From assembly GCF_046115515.1 (NCBI RefSeq), contig NZ_CP175953.1: DNA of 64,000 bases. One strand, 5' to 3'. The translations under genes and the position numbers were made by a program. Every line of letters starts with the position of its first letter. Position 1 is the first letter of the stretch. Positions 52,346-60,841 of the stretch are shown piece after piece. Below the pieces are notes generated by a model, which saw only the letters and a list, made by a program, of their open reading frames with translations, was not told the DNA's origin and made no database searches. The stretch comes from Gracilimonas sp017641085. GTDB taxonomy: Bacteria > Bacteroidota > Rhodothermia > Balneolales > Balneolaceae.

Positions 52346-55300
52346 ATGCTTGAACAAATAATTGATAAAGTATTAAAGAACCGGCTAACCATCTTTATTT
52401 TGGTAGCCGCGGTAGCGCTCTATGGCTACTTTTCCTTTCGGGATGTACCCATAGATTCCTTTCCCGACGTTTCACCCACACTCGTGCAGGTGTTTACTTC
52501 CAGTCCGGGACTTTCTCCGGTAGATGTGGAAACCCAGATCAGTTACCCCATCGAGATCTCCATGTATGGATTGCCGAAGCTGGACCGGGTGCAAAGCACC
52601 TCCATTTTCGGCCTTTCCAGGGTGAATATTTACTTTGAGGAAGGAACCGATATCTACTTTGCCCGGCGACTGGTCAACGAACGACTGTCGCAGGCCAAAA
52701 ACGAGATACCGGACGGGCTTGGTGAACCTCAGCTTGGCCCCATCACTACCGGACTTGGAACGGTATTGATGTATGAGGTCAAGAACAAAGAAGGCTACGA
52801 TCATTCCCTGATGGATATACGTACCGCTCAGGACTGGATCGTAAAACCGCAGCTACGAACAGTGCCGGGCGTAACCGGTGTATTGTCGATTGGCGGAGAT
52901 GTTCGTCAGTTTCAGGTCAAAGCCGATATGAATGCCCTCGTTTCCCGCGGTCTTACCCTTGAAGATCTCGAAGGCGCACTCAATAAAAATAATCGTACGG
53001 TTGGAGCTTCTTTTCTGGAACGCGGAGGAGAAGAATATCTCGTAAGAGGCTACGGTTGGATTCAACCCGACGAAGAAGGTCTCAATGATCTTGAGAATAT
53101 AATCGTATCGAATGAAGAGGGTACTCCGGTGTATGTGAAAGATGTAGCTGAAGTGGCATTTGGCTCCAAGATCAAGCGGGGGACTCTGGTTGCCAACGGA
53201 GAAGAATCGGTGGGCGGCTTTGTGTTGAAACTCATCGGAACCAACACACAGGACTTGCTGGCCGAAATGGATAATAAAGTGGATGCGATTAATAGCGCCC
53301 TCCCCGAAGGGATGGTCATGGAAACCTTTTATTCTCAAGGTGAACTCGTAGAAAAAGCCGTGGGTACAGTTACCAATGCCCTCTACATCGGAGCCATTCT
53401 GGTGCTCATCGTGCTGTACTTCTTTATGGGTGATATCCGATCCACGTTGATCATTATTTCCACGGTTCCTATTGCCTTTTTGATTGCCTTCATTGGCATG
53501 AAATGGCTGGGAATATCGGCTAACCTGATGAGTCTCGGTGGGCTGGCGATCAGCATAGGGATGATCGGCGACAGTGCTACGGTAATCGTGGAAAACACGT
53601 ACAGGCTTCTTGAGGAGCGGAAAGAAGGAAATGTATCGCTGACCCGAATTGTGAGTGAGGCCGCGCGTGAAGTTATTCGACCGGTTTTCTTCGCCACCAG
53701 TATCATCATTATTGTATTTCTACCGCTCTTTTCGCTGGAAGGTGTGGAAGGAAAGATGTTCAAGCCGCTGGCCTATACTATTACCTTTGCGCTGTTTGGT
53801 GCCATCTTTTTAGCACTGACATACATTCCTATTATCTCCAGATTCATCCTCCCGGAAAAAGGAATGGATAAGGAACCCTGGTTAGTCCGCAATCTCAAAA
53901 AATGGAGTGAGCCGCTGATCGAGAAGACCTCTAAATATCCCAAGATGGTTTTTGGTGCGGCTCTCGTTCTATTTGCCGGAAGTATGGCCATCTTTCCGTT
54001 TTTGGGAACCGAATTTCAGCCCACTTTACGGGAAGGCACCTACGCCGTACGATCGGTGTTGCCACCGGGAGCGAACCTTCCAACCACCACCGAATACTCC
54101 AAGCGGCTACAAGAATCCATGTTAACCTTTCCTGAAGTAGAGAGTGTGTATTCGCGTGTTGGTCGCGCCGAAGTAGGTGGCGACCCCGAACCGGTGAATG
54201 TCGTCTTCAACGTCGTGAATTTGAAACCATTGGACGCCTGGGAATGGGGACGTGATTATGAAGAACTTCAAACCGCGATGGCAGAAAAACTGACCGAGGA
54301 TCTGCCCGGCGTTTCTTCCAACTTTTCTCAACCCATTCAGCTTCGCACCGATGAACTGCTAAGCGGTGTTCGGGCACAGGTGGTTGTAAGTTTGTATGGC
54401 GATGATCTGGATGTGTTGGCTGAGAAAGCCGGTGAAATCCAGGCCATTGCTGAAGGTGTGGAAGGAGCCGTTGATGTCCGCGCCCAGCAACAAGGCGGCA
54501 AACCACAAATCCTGGTTCGTCCGGATCGAGAGCAGTTGGCACGGCTGGGAATCAGCATGGATGATTTCCTTAACACCGTAGAAACTGGTATCGGTGGTTC
54601 GGTAGCCGGGCAAGTGTTCGAAGGCATCCGCCGCTTCGATATCTTCGTTCGCCTCCAGGAATCTCAGCGAGCTCACATTGATCAGGTTCGTGATCTGCCT
54701 ATCCGCACAGCTAAAGGAGCATTGGTTCCGCTGTCACAAATAGCCGATGTGGAAGTCTTTACCGGACCAAAGCAGATCTCCCGAAATAAAGCCAGTCGCC
54801 GAACCTATGTGCAGCTTAACGTGCGAGGACGAGACATGGGAAGCGTAGTCAGTGAAATTCAGCAAAAGGTGGCTGAGCAGGTCGAACTACCGGCAGGATA
54901 TTTCACCGAATACGGCGGACAGTTTGAAAATCAACAGCGGGCGATGGCGCGGTTGTATGTAGTGGTTCCCATTACGCTGGGACTCATTTTTTTCATGCTG
55001 TTTTCCACCTTCAGTAGCTGGAAATACGCTGTGCTCATCTTCCTGAATATACCCTTTGCCACTATCGGTGGTATTGTAGCGCTTTGGGTGTCCGGTCTCT
55101 ACTTGTCCGTGCCGGCAGCCGTGGGTTTTATCGCCATCTTTGGTATCGCGGTACTCAATGGCGTGGTGCTGGTTTCCTACATCAACCAACTTCGGGAGGA
55201 AGGACTTGAAACCCACAAGGCAGCTGTTAAAGCCGCCTTGTTACGGCTACGCCCTGTACTCATGACGGCCTTAACCACCGGTCTCGGACTGATTCCGTTG

Positions 55301-55450
55301 CTACTGGCAAACGATATCGGCTCGAATGTGCAACGTCCTCTGGCAGCCGTGGTAGTTGGTGGTCTGGTAACCTCGACCTTGCTTACACTGGTGGTATTAC
55401 CCACTATCTACAAGTGGTTCGCTGAACCAGTAGAACACGTTGAACTGTAA
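52346..55450 (+). CDS. czcA: CzcA-type heavy-metal RND efflux pump
   Basis: 1034 residues with 12 membrane helices. The TM4 region reads LAISIGMIGDSATVIVENTYRLLEE, with the central Asp as proton relay; this differs from the Cu/Ag signature of the other two pumps in the window (AMVDAAIVM, TIVDMGVIL) and, together with the absence of their Met cluster in the porter domain, points to divalent metals. The exact metal (Zn, Co, Cd or Ni) cannot be read. The third PII-like gene follows after a hairpin. Confidence 0.92.
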   Translation: MLEQIIDKVLKNRLTIFILVAAVALYGYFSFRDVPIDSFPDVSPTLVQVFTSSPGLSPVDVETQISYPIEISMYGLPKLDRVQSTSIFGLSRVNIYFEEGTDIYFARRLVNERLSQAKNEIPDGLGEPQLGPITTGLGTVLMYEVKNKEGYDHSLMDIRTAQDWIVKPQLRTVPGVTGVLSIGGDVRQFQVKADMNALVSRGLTLEDLEGALNKNNRTVGASFLERGGEEYLVRGYGWIQPDEEGLNDLENIIVSNEEGTPVYVKDVAEVAFGSKIKRGTLVANGEESVGGFVLKLIGTNTQDLLAEMDNKVDAINSALPEGMVMETFYSQGELVEKAVGTVTNALYIGAILVLIVLYFFMGDIRSTLIIISTVPIAFLIAFIGMKWLGISANLMSLGGLAISIGMIGDSATVIVENTYRLLEERKEGNVSLTRIVSEAAREVIRPVFFATSIIIIVFLPLFSLEGVEGKMFKPLAYTITFALFGAIFLALTYIPIISRFILPEKGMDKEPWLVRNLKKWSEPLIEKTSKYPKMVFGAALVLFAGSMAIFPFLGTEFQPTLREGTYAVRSVLPPGANLPTTTEYSKRLQESMLTFPEVESVYSRVGRAEVGGDPEPVNVVFNVVNLKPLDAWEWGRDYEELQTAMAEKLTEDLPGVSSNFSQPIQLRTDELLSGVRAQVVVSLYGDDLDVLAEKAGEIQAIAEGVEGAVDVRAQQQGGKPQILVRPDREQLARLGISMDDFLNTVETGIGGSVAGQVFEGIRRFDIFVRLQESQRAHIDQVRDLPIRTAKGALVPLSQIADVEVFTGPKQISRNKASRRTYVQLNVRGRDMGSVVSEIQQKVAEQVELPAGYFTEYGGQFENQQRAMARLYVVVPITLGLIFFMLFSTFSSWKYAVLIFLNIPFATIGGIVALWVSGLYLSVPAAVGFIAIFGIAVLNGVVLVSYINQLREEGLETHKAAVKAALLRLRPVLMTALTTGLGLIPLLLANDIGSNVQRPLAAVVVGGLVTSTLLTLVVLPTIYKWFAEPVEHVEL

Positions 55451-55464
55451 TTATAAATAGATAC

Positions 55465-55497
55465 AAACCTTCAAGGTATTTGAAACCTTGGAGGTTT
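55465..55497 (+). other. Hairpin between czcA and its PII-like gene
   Basis: A 13-bp stem (55465-55477 with 55485-55497, one G-U) around a 7-nt loop, 14 bp after the czcA stop and 18 bp before the PII start. No T-tract. Same position as the hairpin after the first cusA. Confidence 0.6.
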
Positions 55498-55515
55498 CAT
55501 TAAAACCAACTTACT

Positions 55516-55836
55516 ATGAAAGAGATTAAAGCATTTATTCGTACCAACATGATTGATTACGTTATTGATGGACTTGAAGCCTTAACTGAACCACCAGGTG
55601 TTACCTTGTCGGATGTACGGGGTTGGGGGCACGTTAAAGCCGAAGATAAAGCACGGCTCACCAACCGCATAAAACTGGAAACCGTTGTTCCCGATGAACG
55701 GGTTGCTGAAATTATTGATACGATCATCCAAAAAGGTAAAACGGGCAATTCGGGTGATGGCAAAATCTTTATATCCGAAGTAGATAAAGCTATAAGAATT
55801 CGAACTGGGGAAATCGACGATGAAGTGATTCGATAG
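55516..55836 (+). CDS. PII-like protein of the czc module, lacking the Cys pair
   Basis: 106 residues. PII fold: MKEIKAFIRTNMIDYVIDGLEALTE, then P26-P27 where the other two have Cys-Cys, GVTLSDVRGWGHVKAEDK, GDGKIFISEVDKAIRIRTGE. The T-loop is short. Linked to czcA in the same way as the others to their pumps. Loss of the Cys pair together with a divalent-metal pump is the interesting contrast. Confidence 0.85.
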   Translation: MKEIKAFIRTNMIDYVIDGLEALTEPPGVTLSDVRGWGHVKAEDKARLTNRIKLETVVPDERVAEIIDTIIQKGKTGNSGDGKIFISEVDKAIRIRTGEIDDEVIR

Positions 55837-56000
55837 GCTAAGATTACATCACTTTATACCCCGAGATTGCTGCCATTTGACCGTGGCAGTAGTCTTTAAA
55901 CGATGAATAGCAAGTTTTAGAATGCACCGTTACAGCTATTTATGAATTGTATTGGGATGATCCCCAATTCAGTTCTTTTTTTAACTTAAACTTAATAACT

Positions 56001-58496
56001 ATGGAAAAACTAACACTTGATATACCTGTAATACTACCTGACATCCCTGATCATAAGGATAAATGTGTAAGTCGGCTTATTGGAACTCTTGAAGGACGGG
56101 ATGGAGTGGATCGGGTACATATTAAAACAGATGAAAGTAAAGAACCAAAACTCTGTATTCACTTTGATCCCGAAACGATATCACTTAAAAAAATAAAAAC
56201 CATTGCTCAACAGACCGGTGCGAAACTTCATGATATATTTGGGCACATGTTAGTGAAAGTGAACGGTATTCGTCATTCCAGACACGCCCGATCAATTACT
56301 CGGCAACTCAGAGATGTGGATGGAGTTGTAGATGCTTACGCGAGCGCCACAGGCTGGATCAGGCTGGAATATAAAAAGGGTGATATTAGCAGGGAGAAGC
56401 TTACGAAAATAATTAGAGAGACTGGGTTAGATATTGAGAAGTTTTCCGAAGAACTTCAGGACGTAAAAGAAAATAATGAGGAGACAAATGGTAAAGAGAA
56501 AAAACCGGAGACAGATCATGAGCACTCACATAAAGAAGAAGATTCGCACGACCACGATCACGGTGGCATCTTTGGCGAAAAAACCGAGCTGATCTTCTCG
56601 CTGATATGCGGTAGCTTGCTCGGCATAGGATTCGGCCTCTCCTATGTGAGCACGGTGCCCGGCTGGGTATCGCTTGCACTATATGTGAGCTCCTACTTCT
56701 TTGGTGGATTCTACCTGGTGCAGGAAGCTTACACCGAGGTAAAAGCCGGAAACTTCGAGATTGATTTCCTGATGCTGGTTGCCGCGATTGGAGCTGCAAT
56801 CCTTGGGGAGTGGGCTGAGGGGGCGCTTCTGCTTTTCTTGTTCAGCCTTGGACATTCCCTGGAACACTATGCTATGGGTAGGGCACGAGATGCCATCAAA
56901 GGGCTTGCTGACCTTGCCCCAAAAACCGCTCTGCGAAAAAAAGATGGAACCACCGAAGAGGTACCTGTTGAGGAGTTGCAGGTTGGAGATGTAATTGTCA
57001 TCAAACCGAACAGCAAAATTTCTGCCGACGGGGTGATTATCAATGGCGAAAGCAGTGTCAACCAGGCACCCATCACCGGCGAAAGCGTGCCCGTGGACAA
57101 GATGGAATATGACGATCCTGAATCCATCGATGAAGACGCAGATTCTATTGACGATAAGCACCGCGTGTTTGCCGGCACCATCAATGGAAATGGAAGTCTG
57201 GAGGTAAAGGTGACAAAACTTTCCAAAGATTCCACACTTTCTCGCCTGATCAAGCTGGTTAACGAAGCCGAAGCCCAGAAGTCGCCGACCCAACAGTTCA
57301 CCGACAAATTTGAAAAGTATTTTGTACCGTCCGTGTTAGTATTAGTGGTGATATTGAATTTTGCTTTTCTGGTTATAGATGAATCTTTTTCAGCAAGTTT
57401 TTATCGGGCCATGGCGGTTCTTGTGGCAGCAAGTCCCTGTGCACTGGCCATTTCTACCCCTAGCGCAGTGCTTAGCGGTGTAGGACGTGCCGCAAGAGGT
57501 GGAGTTCTGATAAAAGGCGGTCGCCCCCTTGAAAACCTTGGAATTTTAAAGGCGTTAGCTTTTGATAAAACCGGAACCCTCACCGAAGGCGAACCTAGAC
57601 TTACCGATGTAATTACCTTTGAAGGCGTCGAAGAGCGGGAGCTGCTGCAAACGGCTGTAGCGGTTGAAGGTTTGAGCGACCATCCGCTGGCTGCTGCCGT
57701 AGTACGTGATGGAAAAGAGAAGTTAGGGGAAACTGATTTTCCCGAAGCCGAAGATCTTGAATCCATTACAGGGCGGGGAGTAAAAGCAACGATTAAAGAT
57801 ACAACAGTGTATATCGGGAATGCGGAGCTATTTGAAGAGGCCGATGGCATTAAACTCTCAGAAGACCTTAGACGAAGGGTAGAAGAATTGGAAGGAGAAG
57901 GTAAAACGACCATGATTGTTCGTCATGGTGATCGATATCTTGGTATGCTGGGACTCATGGATACTCCCCGGGAAGATGCCAAGGACGTCATCCAAAAACT
58001 GCGCAAAATGGGCCTTACTCACCTGATCATGCTAACCGGTGACAACCAGCGGGTAGCAGATGCTGTTGCTAAAGAAATCGGCATCGACGATCCCAAAGGT
58101 AATTTACTGCCCGAAGACAAAGTGGAAGCAGTCAAAAAGCTTCGTGAAGAGGAAGGCCATGTAGCCATGGTGGGCGACGGCGTAAACGATGCACCGGCCA
58201 TGGCCAACAGCACGGTGGGCATTGCTATGGGAGCCGCGGGATCGGACGTGGCCCTCGAAACCGCCGACGTGGCGCTCCTGGCCAACAAGATTTCCGTGCT
58301 GCCCTTTGCCATCGGGCTGAGCCGGAAATCCAGGGCCATCATACAACAAAATTTGTGGATCAGCCTGGGTATGGTAGTGCTGCTTGTGCCGGCTACGATT
58401 CTTGGCCTGAGCATGGGTTGGGCAGTCATCGGCCACGAAGGGTCAACCGTAATTGTTGTTTTCAATGCATTGCGGCTGCTGGCGTATAAATCCTAA
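56001..58496 (+). CDS. P1B metal ATPase with SPC motif and degenerate N-terminal HMA-like domains
   Basis: 831 residues from the ATG at 56001. Two HMA-like folds occupy about residues 1-75 and 76-155, but neither has CxxC; the second has RHSRHAR where the metal loop should be. A His-rich linker follows (DHEHSHKEEDSHDHDHGG). Membrane motif S478-P479-C480, then DKTGT, SDHPLA, MLTGDN and GDGVNDAPAM. The last helix has HEGSTVIVVFNALRLL, close to the HEGGT motif of the P1B-4 group. SPC plus HEGxT suggests cobalt, zinc or ferrous ion export. It begins 164 bp after the czc PII gene. Confidence 0.9.
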   Translation: MEKLTLDIPVILPDIPDHKDKCVSRLIGTLEGRDGVDRVHIKTDESKEPKLCIHFDPETISLKKIKTIAQQTGAKLHDIFGHMLVKVNGIRHSRHARSITRQLRDVDGVVDAYASATGWIRLEYKKGDISREKLTKIIRETGLDIEKFSEELQDVKENNEETNGKEKKPETDHEHSHKEEDSHDHDHGGIFGEKTELIFSLICGSLLGIGFGLSYVSTVPGWVSLALYVSSYFFGGFYLVQEAYTEVKAGNFEIDFLMLVAAIGAAILGEWAEGALLLFLFSLGHSLEHYAMGRARDAIKGLADLAPKTALRKKDGTTEEVPVEELQVGDVIVIKPNSKISADGVIINGESSVNQAPITGESVPVDKMEYDDPESIDEDADSIDDKHRVFAGTINGNGSLEVKVTKLSKDSTLSRLIKLVNEAEAQKSPTQQFTDKFEKYFVPSVLVLVVILNFAFLVIDESFSASFYRAMAVLVAASPCALAISTPSAVLSGVGRAARGGVLIKGGRPLENLGILKALAFDKTGTLTEGEPRLTDVITFEGVEERELLQTAVAVEGLSDHPLAAAVVRDGKEKLGETDFPEAEDLESITGRGVKATIKDTTVYIGNAELFEEADGIKLSEDLRRRVEELEGEGKTTMIVRHGDRYLGMLGLMDTPREDAKDVIQKLRKMGLTHLIMLTGDNQRVADAVAKEIGIDDPKGNLLPEDKVEAVKKLREEEGHVAMVGDGVNDAPAMANSTVGIAMGAAGSDVALETADVALLANKISVLPFAIGLSRKSRAIIQQNLWISLGMVVLLVPATILGLSMGWAVIGHEGSTVIVVFNALRLLAYKS

Positions 58497-58540
58497 GAAA
58501 GTTTATTTTAATTATACGCCACTCCAAACCCGTGACATTT

Positions 58541-58717
58541 ATGAAATGGACATTCGAAAATCATGAAATGGATTTAAAAAATTTAAATCCACAGGTAAGA
58601 AAGAAAGCCCTGGAAATTGCAAACCGTTTGATGGAGAAAGGCAATTACTCCAAAGGTGAAGCTATGAAACAGGCAATAAAAGAAGCCCGGGAATGGTTTT
58701 TGGATATACAAGGATGA
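58541..58717 (+). CDS. Small YdaT-like soluble protein
   Basis: 58 residues (ATG at 58541; the frame is open from 58532). KWTFENHEMDLKNLNPQVRKKALEIANRLMEKGNYSKGEAMKQAIKEAREWF resembles the short YdaT-type proteins, which have the pattern NLDP-x-VR-x-KAIEIAN. Function unknown. It lies between the SPC ATPase and the CaCA exchanger. Confidence 0.7.
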   Translation: MKWTFENHEMDLKNLNPQVRKKALEIANRLMEKGNYSKGEAMKQAIKEAREWFLDIQG

Positions 58718-58806
58718 TTGTACAAGATCCATTTCCATCTTTTAATTCCAACTGCCTGAGTTCAAGAAATAACAGACTATGAGTAATTAACTGATAAGGG
58801 TGTAAA

Positions 58807-59805
58807 ATGAACGCATGGCTATGGGCCGGAGTATTGATTATAGCAGCCTGGGCTGCTCACTGGGGTGCTGATAAACTGCTGCTGCCTCTAAAGTTGTTAC
58901 GCAAGCAATGGGGGCTTACGGCCTCTGCCGGAGCTGCATTTTTAGCCATCGTTACCGCAAGTCCCGAAGTGGCCATAAACATTACCAGTGCAGCGCGGGG
59001 TGTTTCGGATATTGGCCTGGGCAATTTGCTGGGCTCCAATATTATTTCCATTCCTTTAATCACTACGATTGCTTATCTGGCATCCCGCAGGCAGTTTAAA
59101 AACTACCAACAGCATCAAAAACATTTGGAAGAGAATATCTTGGCGCTGAACAAACGCTCGGTGGTCGTGCTCTCGTTGCCGTACCTGGGTATTATTGCGC
59201 TGGTGGCCTTGCTGACCCTGCCCGAAGGCTGGCGCGGACTCCAACCGGTTGACGGCTGGATTATGTTAGGAGCATACGCCGCCTTTTTGGCTCATGCAAT
59301 CATAAGGGGCCGTAAAGAAGGAGAAAAGGTAAGCTGGAATAAAAAGGACATTATACTTTCTGTGGCCGGGGCAGCAGCCATTGCCGTCGGCGCTTTTTTT
59401 ATCGTTAAGGCAACGGAAAACATTGTTTCTGCACTGGGTATTTCTCAGATCATCGGGGGATTATTTATTACCGGAACGATGGTGACCCTCCCAGAAATTT
59501 TTAAGACCTGGAGCGTTGTAAAAGGCGGGGAAGTAACCGCAGGCACTACCAGCGTGATTGCCGATAATGCCATTACCATGAGCGTGGCGTTTTTCCCCCT
59601 GGCTCTTGTGAATACCCCGGTAGAGGACTTTCAGTTATACTGGGTAAATCTGGCATTTGTCGGCCTTATGCCCCTGCTTTATTCGGTCTTCGTCCATCAA
59701 AGCAAATCGCAGCACGGTTTTAGCAAGTGGCAGATTCTTGTGTTTGACGCCGCTTATATCTTGTACATTTTAACCATGCTGTTTGTAGTACTGGATCTTT
59801 TTTAA
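58807..59805 (+). CDS. Sodium/calcium exchanger-like (CaCA superfamily) membrane protein
   Basis: 332 residues with about ten membrane helices. The two inverted alpha-repeats are visible: first with GAAFLAIVTASPEVAINITSAARG and GLGNLLGSNI, second with ISQIIGGLFITGTMVTLPEIFKTW and SVIADNAITM. Acidic residues in PE pairs are the cation ligands. The family exchanges Na+ or H+ for Ca2+ or other divalent cations. Its place beside metal ATPases suggests a heavy-metal or general divalent role. It overlaps the end of the convergent lspA gene by 4 bp. Confidence 0.88.
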   Translation: MNAWLWAGVLIIAAWAAHWGADKLLLPLKLLRKQWGLTASAGAAFLAIVTASPEVAINITSAARGVSDIGLGNLLGSNIISIPLITTIAYLASRRQFKNYQQHQKHLEENILALNKRSVVVLSLPYLGIIALVALLTLPEGWRGLQPVDGWIMLGAYAAFLAHAIIRGRKEGEKVSWNKKDIILSVAGAAAIAVGAFFIVKATENIVSALGISQIIGGLFITGTMVTLPEIFKTWSVVKGGEVTAGTTSVIADNAITMSVAFFPLALVNTPVEDFQLYWVNLAFVGLMPLLYSVFVHQSKSQHGFSKWQILVFDAAYILYILTMLFVVLDLF

Positions 59806-60344
59806 TCAGATTGGGCCGTTTTGAGATTCGCCGGTTCCGGTAACAGGCGCCGATTAAACAATAATAGCAGAATGATAGAAGTGCTTATAAACACGTCTGC
59901 CATATTGAAAATATATGGGAATACCGGATCACCGTTAAAAGAATAGGTAAAGTACAGAAAGTCATTTACGCGGCCCTGCAGGATATGTCCGTAGCCTTCT
60001 ATTTTTGCCATAATCAGCCGGTCGATGATATTCCCCAGTGCTCCGCCCAGTATAAGTCCCATACAGAAAAGGTATCCTTTGGTTGCCTGGCTCAAATTCC
60101 TTGCTATGTAAATAAAAATACCGGCGACCGCCACAATGGAAATCAGGCTGATAGCCCAGGTGGGAAACCAGTCTATACCCAGGGCCATGCCGGGGTTTTG
60201 GGTATAGGCAAAGACCAGCCATCCGGGAATGACTTCCAGGTTCTGCAGGGACGGGGACGTACGAACCAGCTGTTTGGTGAGCTGATCGATGAGCGCTGCC
60301 AGCAGGGCCGGCGCAAGCAAGAACCACAATTTCTTTCTGTTCAT
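59802..60344 (-). CDS. lspA: Signal peptidase II (accessory copy within the metal island)
   Basis: 180 residues with four membrane helices. LspA boxes are complete: DQLTKQL near the start, NPGMALG, GNIIDR with catalytic D108 and NMADVF with catalytic D150. It cleaves prolipoprotein signal peptides after lipid attachment. Extra lspA genes occur in lead, cadmium and zinc resistance loci of other bacteria, next to the P-type ATPase and its regulator, as here (ArsR and cadA are divergent, 124 bp away). Whether the host has a second chromosomal lspA is not visible. Confidence 0.95.
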   Translation of the reverse strand: MNRKKLWFLLAPALLAALIDQLTKQLVRTSPSLQNLEVIPGWLVFAYTQNPGMALGIDWFPTWAISLISIVAVAGIFIYIARNLSQATKGYLFCMGLILGGALGNIIDRLIMAKIEGYGHILQGRVNDFLYFTYSFNGDPVFPYIFNMADVFISTSIILLLLFNRRLLPEPANLKTAQSD

Positions 60345-60432
60345 AAGGGCTGATATTACAAATACATTGGAGTTAGAAGAATTTCCGGTACAACGATTGT
60401 ATCGTTATGTTGTTTTAAATAATATATAACTA

Positions 60433-60450
60433 TATATTTATATAAATATA
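60433..60450. promoter_or_regulatory. Palindromic operator candidate between lspA and the ArsR gene
   Basis: Perfect 18-bp palindrome TATATTTATATAAATATA, 17 bp before the ArsR start and 88 bp from the lspA start. ArsR/SmtB repressors bind such AT-rich dyads, so it could control both directions. Confidence 0.6.
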
Positions 60451-60467
60451 ACTAATCAACCTTTTTT

Positions 60468-60797
60468 ATGCCTGCCATAACAGCTGAACTCGGTACCGAA
60501 TTAAAATCGAAACTTTTCCGCGGCTTCTCCGACGGCTCTCGCCTTTCCATACTTGAGATTTTGCTGGAAGGAAATACCACCGTGGGTGAAATCGTGGAAC
60601 GGACCGGGCTGAGCCAGCCGAACGTGTCCAGCCATCTGCGCTGCCTCAGCGAGTGCGGACTGGCCCTAAGCCGCAGGGACGGCCGCCATATCTATTACCG
60701 GGCCAGCGATTCCCGCGTGCACAAAATCATACAGCTTGCTGAAGAACTGCTGGCCGACAGCGCCAAAGGCGTATACGAATGCACCCGGTACGAATAG
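60468..60797 (+). CDS. ArsR/SmtB-family metal regulator
   Basis: 109 residues. Winged helix with LFRGFSDGSRLSILEILLEG, VGEIVERTGLSQPNVSSHLRCLSECGLALSRRDGRHIYYR. There is no ELCVCDL metal motif; Cys residues are at the recognition helix end (LRCLSEC) and at the C-terminus (YECTRYE), the arrangement of CmtR-like Cd/Pb sensors. It stands 44 bp before the P1B ATPase it probably represses, with lspA divergent. Confidence 0.92.
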   Translation: MPAITAELGTELKSKLFRGFSDGSRLSILEILLEGNTTVGEIVERTGLSQPNVSSHLRCLSECGLALSRRDGRHIYYRASDSRVHKIIQLAEELLADSAKGVYECTRYE

Positions 60798-60841
60798 CAG
60801 AGCCGCCCTATGTTACCTATTAAAACTTGCACAAAGATCCC

